This document shows positions 60,406 through 64,000 of a DNA stretch of 64,000 nt, one piece after another (position 1 is the first letter of the stretch; the number at the start of each line of letters is the position of its first letter). A program made the position numbers and the translations under genes. The notes under the pieces are model-generated. The model ran no database searches. It saw only the letters and a program-made list of their open reading frames with translations, and was not told where the DNA came from. The stretch is taken from contig NW_026622764.1 in NCBI RefSeq assembly GCF_023065955.2, positions 45,577,833 to 45,641,832 of the forward strand, in the 5' to 3' direction. The stretch is from Ursus arctos (lineage: Eukaryota; Chordata; Mammalia; Carnivora; Ursidae).

Positions 60406-61415
60406 GTAGGCTTAGGGTGTCTGAAAAGAATTTTAAATCAGTTTAAGAAATTTAGTTTATGTGTTATCATTTTGACTGCAGTGTGGATGACTTATTAAGA
60501 AGAATTTGCATTTTAGACTGATATATACTATTTTCCCTAAATTGTTTAAAAGGGGTTTCCTTGGAGTAATAATATCTCAGTTTTTTAGATTAATAGGAGT
60601 AGGTATATCTCCCCAGGCATGGTATAACTTTTAAAAAGCACCAGACAAGGAATAAGACTATCCTAGTAAAGGCTCATCTTAACTGTGTCACTGTGAGGTG
60701 TGTATGTTGCAGCTGTTAGAAACTGCACTAAAACTGACTTGATCAATAAGGGTATTTATTATTTTGCCTAACAAAGTCCAGAGGTAGAGTGCTTCAAGAT
60801 CTAGTTCATTCATCCAGTTAGTGGTGGCATTAAGTCCTTCCGCCTTGCTCCTCTGCTAATCTTGGTGATTTAAGGGTTGTTGTAAATCCAGGTGTTACAT
60901 CTAGATAGTAATATACAGAGAGGAAAAGAGAATAGCATGTTTTTTTGTTATTTATTAAGAGCAAGGTCAATTTCTGAGAAGCCCTATAAGCCCATTTTGT
61001 CTAACATATCACGTGACCATTCTTAAACACGATCATTGTCTTAAGGCTAGATTGTCGTGACTGCTTATTCTCTCTTCTACATGCTCTTTGTGGATCTTAC
61101 TGAAATTTGGCTTAAAGTAGGGCCAAATTGCAGGAAACTCTTTAGAAAACAGTATCTATGGTAAAATATATAGCTACAGAAAATCCCCACTATCAGAGAT
61201 TTAAAACAAAAAGAAAACCAGACCTGGAACTGTGAGTACCTCAAGAGCAAAGAGGAAATGGAGTTTCTCCATCTAGATTAATTCAGGTGGAGAGGTTGTG
61301 GAGACACAGAGTTGAAGTGGCAGGCAGGGTTTCCCTCTGCTGCCAGCACAGGGTGGTAAGGGAACACATAAATGAATCAAAAAAGACTTACTTTGACTTT
61401 CTTATTAATTATATT
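60406..61415. other. unassigned; possible old LTR at 60700-61230
   Basis: AGTCCAGAGGTAGAGTGCTT, TTAAGTCCTTCCGCCTTGC and GAGAAGCCCTATAAGCCC suggest an old reversed LTR, but I cannot name it. No gene recognised. Confidence 0.35.
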
Positions 61416-61419
61416 GTGA

Positions 61420-61545
61420 GGCTGAACAGGTTACTTAGTCTTTCTCGGTCTCAGTTTCCTCAATATACTGATGATAATACTTTCTAGACTTGCTTATGTA
61501 ATTTTTTGGAAAACAGATAAAATTAGATACATAGTTTACCATCTG
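61420..61545 (+). mobile_element. MIR SINE fragment
   Basis: CAGGTTACTTAGTCTTTCTC, GGTCTCAGTTTCCTCAATAT and ACTGATGATAATACTTTCTA match the MIR core. Confidence 0.7.
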
Positions 61546-61634
61546 CAAATTGTAATTACTAAGGAAATTTTTAAAACATGTTTTATAGATAGGGTAATAG
61601 TAAATACAGTAAATACTTTATGGCTTTTGTAGAT

Positions 61635-61860
61635 TAGATTGTTATTGGCATTTATTGTCTGCTTTGCTCCAGGTATTCTGCTAAAACTGATTATTATCGC
61701 ACTTCTATGAAATATATCTTTACTCTATTATCCGTCTTCATTTTAGAGATTAGGAGACTGAAGCTCATGAAATTTAATTAGTTTGCCTACTATTACACAG
61801 ATAATAAATGCCAAAGCTTAGATTCTAATACACTACTGACAGATTACATAGATCATGTTG
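61635..61860 (-). mobile_element. MIR SINE, reverse
   Basis: CCAGGTATTCTGCTAAAACT, TCTTCATTTTAGAGATTAGG, AGACTGAAGCTCATGAAATT and ATTACACAGATAATAAATGC are a reversed MIR. Confidence 0.72.
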
Positions 61861-62834
61861 TTTTCACGTTTGTTGGTGGGGGGATAGCCTTTTATTTTAA
61901 CTTACTTTTCTAGTAATCTTACATGTATATAAAATCTGTACAAGAAACTATTTTTTCAATAATGCTAAGCATGTTGGCATGTTGTTTAAAAAAGTTACCA
62001 TTTTCTTATGTCCAAAATTTAAATCTAGTAGTGTAAAATCTAAATATTTTTTAGCCTTGAATTCAGAAGCATTGATAGAAAACATACAAAGTGTGACCCA
62101 GAGTTAAAATATTTTCCCTGGTGTAAAGATGTTGTGTGATAGCTTCTTTGGAAAATATCTTAGAAGCCTTCTCTTGAGGGCATACTTTTATCAGCATTAA
62201 AGTAGAGCTGTCCTATTCTAATTTTTTTCATGGTTAGGAAATATCTTGTTTATCTAAACATTGATTAAGTTCTCACTGGTTATAACATTTATAGAATGTT
62301 AGATTTTGACATTTTGCATTATCATTTTTTAATTGGTTTATTGTACTTAAAGAAAATTGTTAGTACTTGGTCAGACCCTAAGCAAATGTTTGCTTTAACC
62401 TTTTGGGCCCTAGTTTTCTTATCTTAAAATTAATGTGACTCCTACTTGTCCTTTAGGATTTGAGGAAGGAAAACCTACCTCCTTTTGATAACAGCAAGGC
62501 ACAATTGGATCATGATGCCCTAAGGTGTTCTGTTGACTAATCTTGTTGATTAAACTAGGTTGTATTTTAACCCTAAATTATAGTTAAACTAGAAATGAGG
62601 TAGGTCTTGGCATGGAAGTTACAGGGGAATCACCATCTTGGATTTGTTTTTACATAAAGAGCAACCTTCTGGGAAAGACTCATTTTGACAGAGAAGAGAA
62701 TCCAGATGCCAATATTTTATTCAAAATCAATGGAAGAGTCAGCAAGAATGTTGGTAAAGAAGATATGGTCTCTTAGATTGCGCTTTGGTTCCATCTTCAT
62801 AGGCCCATCCCTGAGTTTTTAGCCTAAGGAACAA
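61861..62834. other. DNA without a recognised gene
   Basis: AT-rich background. A weak MIR-like piece is possible near 62380-62465 (GGGCCCTAGTTTTCTTATCT). Confidence 0.45.
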
Positions 62835-63155
62835 CAACAAAAGAGCAAGTTAAGAATTAAACTAATTGAATTGCCACCTTCTTGAAGGCAATGCAGCAGC
62901 TCTGATATTAGTGGAGGAGGTCTGGCAGTGTTATGAGACAGCCTTGTTAGCCCTTCACAAAGATTCTTATTGTCCTGAATATCAGCAAACTGTTGGCAGA
63001 ACAGGAGCACGAGAATATTTGCGGACATCAAAAGGACAGCTGATACATGTGGCCAACTACATAAGTTGTGGAATCTCTGGACAAAACAAAAACAAAAACA
63101 AAAACAAAACCAGAAACCAAAAAACCAAGAAACAAAACAAAAACCAAGAAAGCAA
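62835..63155. other. unclassified segment ending in CAAAAA repeats
   Basis: 62860-63075 matches no repeat I know and is open on both strands (plus 108 codons at 62866-63192, minus 140 codons at 62819-63241). It ends in an (AAAACA)n-type tract at 63078-63150, which could be the tail of a plus-strand retrocopy. No product recognised. Confidence 0.35.
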
Positions 63156-63159
63156 GAAA

Positions 63160-63345
63160 CAAAGGGACACGAGAGAACTTTGGAAGGTGTAGGCTGTGTG
63201 TCTTCTCTTGATTGTGGTGATGTTTTTATGGAAGTTTGCATATGTCTAGACTCACCAAATTGTACACATTAATATGTACAGTTCTTTGTATATCACTTAT
63301 ACATATGATAACTTTATATAATAAGACAAAAGAAGAAAGGAAAGA
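63160..63345 (+). mobile_element. L1 3' UTR fragment
   Basis: AGAGAACTTTGGAAGGTGTA, CTTGATTGTGGTGATGTTTT, ATATGTCTAGACTCACC and AAATTGTACACATTAATATG follow an L1 3' UTR in order. Confidence 0.8.
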
Positions 63346-63365
63346 TAGAGGCTTTATATTGGGCT

Positions 63366-64000
63366 ATATTAGTTTTATATTGCTGTGTAGCAAATTACTA
63401 CAAACCAACTGGCCTCAAACACTATTTATTATCTCACCGTTTTGTAGGTCAGATGTCCAAGCATGGCATGACTGGCATTTCTTCTTTAGGTCTTACAAGG
63501 CTGAAATTATGGTGTCACTGGGTGTATCCTCTGGAGCTTGAAGTTTTCTTTTCTTTTTTTTAAAGATTTTATATATTTGACAGAGAGAGAGAGAGAGCAA
63601 CCAGAGGGAGTGGCAGAGGAAGAGGGAGAAGCAGACTCCCTGCTCAGCAGGGAACCCAATGTGGGACTCGATCCCAGGACCCTGGGATCTTGACCTGAAC
63701 TTAGGGCAGAGGTTTATCCCACTGAGCCACCCAGGTGCCCCTTGAGCTTGGAGTTTTCTAATCTCATGTGGATGTGGCAGACTTCATTTTTTTTGCAGTG
63801 TGGGACCAAGATGCCTATTTCCTTGCTGGATATCAGTTGTGGGCTGTTATCAGTCCTTGAGGCTGCCCACTGTCCTCGCCATGTAGCCTCCTCAGTCTTC
63901 AAAGCCATCAACAGAGAATCTCCCTTGACTCAAATCCCTCTTATGCTCAAATCTGTGATTTCTAGAAGATCTCATTCTCTTTTAAGAGTTTACCTGATGA
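63366..64000 (-). mobile_element. MLT1-like MaLR LTR, reverse, split by a SINE, runs off window
   Basis: TTAGTTTTATATTGCTGTG, TAGCAAATTACTACAAACC, TCTCACCGTTTTGTAGGTCA at the left; TCATGTGGATGTGGCAGACT and AGGCTGCCCACTGTCCTCG on the right of the SINE. The right border may lie beyond the window. Confidence 0.7.
63550..63743 (-). mobile_element. CAN-SINE, reverse, inside the LTR
   Basis: T-run, AAAGATTTTATATATTTGAC, a GAGAGAGAGAGAGC tract, GAAGCAGACTCCCTGCTCAG and a closing CTGAGCCACCCAGGTGCCCC. Target duplication GAGCTTGAAGTTTTCT at 63534-63549 and GAGCTTGGAGTTTTCT at 63744-63759, one mismatch. Confidence 0.95.

Noticed and set aside
62819..63241. 140-codon minus-strand open frame
   Set aside because: The middle is Phe/Cys repeats from the A-rich tract read backwards; the rest crosses an L1 3' UTR border.

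Overview
The window is a stretch of nuclear DNA from a carnivoran mammal, and it looks like an intergenic or intronic gene desert. The host call rests on about fifteen tRNA-derived CAN-SINEs (SINEC), most ending in a poly(A) or AATAAA-rich tail. At least five (1065-1255, 13791-13989, 34223-34424, 44953-45154, 54018-54214) share the young subfamily layout known from bear and giant panda genomes. A bear-like arctoid is the best inference, but this was not tested by alignment. I recognise no intact protein-coding gene, rRNA, tRNA gene, CRISPR array or prokaryotic feature. The open reading frames are short (144 codons at most) and almost all lie in repeats, simple sequence or AT-rich DNA.

Layout. 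1-205: the 3' end of a broken processed copy of AAMDC, cut by the window edge. 0.5-3.1 kb: CAN-SINEs, MaLR-type LTRs and L2/MIR pieces. 3.1-8.5 kb: AT-rich DNA with one SINE. 8.5-11.2 kb: an old L2 and an L1 3' part. 11-18 kb: scattered old LTRs, an L1 3' end and unassigned DNA. 18.1-19.2 kb: a GA-rich microsatellite followed by an isolated GC- and CpG-rich island, the only such block here. 20.6-22.4 kb: old LTR and L2 pieces. 22.4-30.1 kb: a long old L1 on the minus strand, broken by an LTR element, a plus-strand L1 3' end that itself holds a minus-strand L1 fragment with a probable 3' transduction, and a SINE. 33.8-36.4 kb: an L3-like piece and three CAN-SINEs. 36.6-42.6 kb: an MLT1-like LTR followed by a decayed ERV-L-like provirus with recognisable reverse transcriptase and integrase remnants. 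43-52.9 kb: MaLR LTRs, SINEs, MIR, L1 fragments and AT-rich unassigned DNA. 52.9-57.5 kb: a second long minus-strand L1, reaching the 5' UTR but missing its middle, with three SINE insertions. 58-64 kb: L2, MIR, a short Tigger DNA transposon, a MER5-like element, an L1 3' end and a MaLR LTR split by a SINE.

The genes do not work together as a pathway, because there are no intact ones. The record here is one of successive insertions. Old elements (L2, MIR, MER5, Tigger, MaLR, ERV-L, old L1) are cut by carnivoran L1s and, last, by CAN-SINEs that mostly keep clear 10-17 bp target-site duplications. Repeat family names come from recognition by eye and element borders are approximate unless target-site duplications are given.
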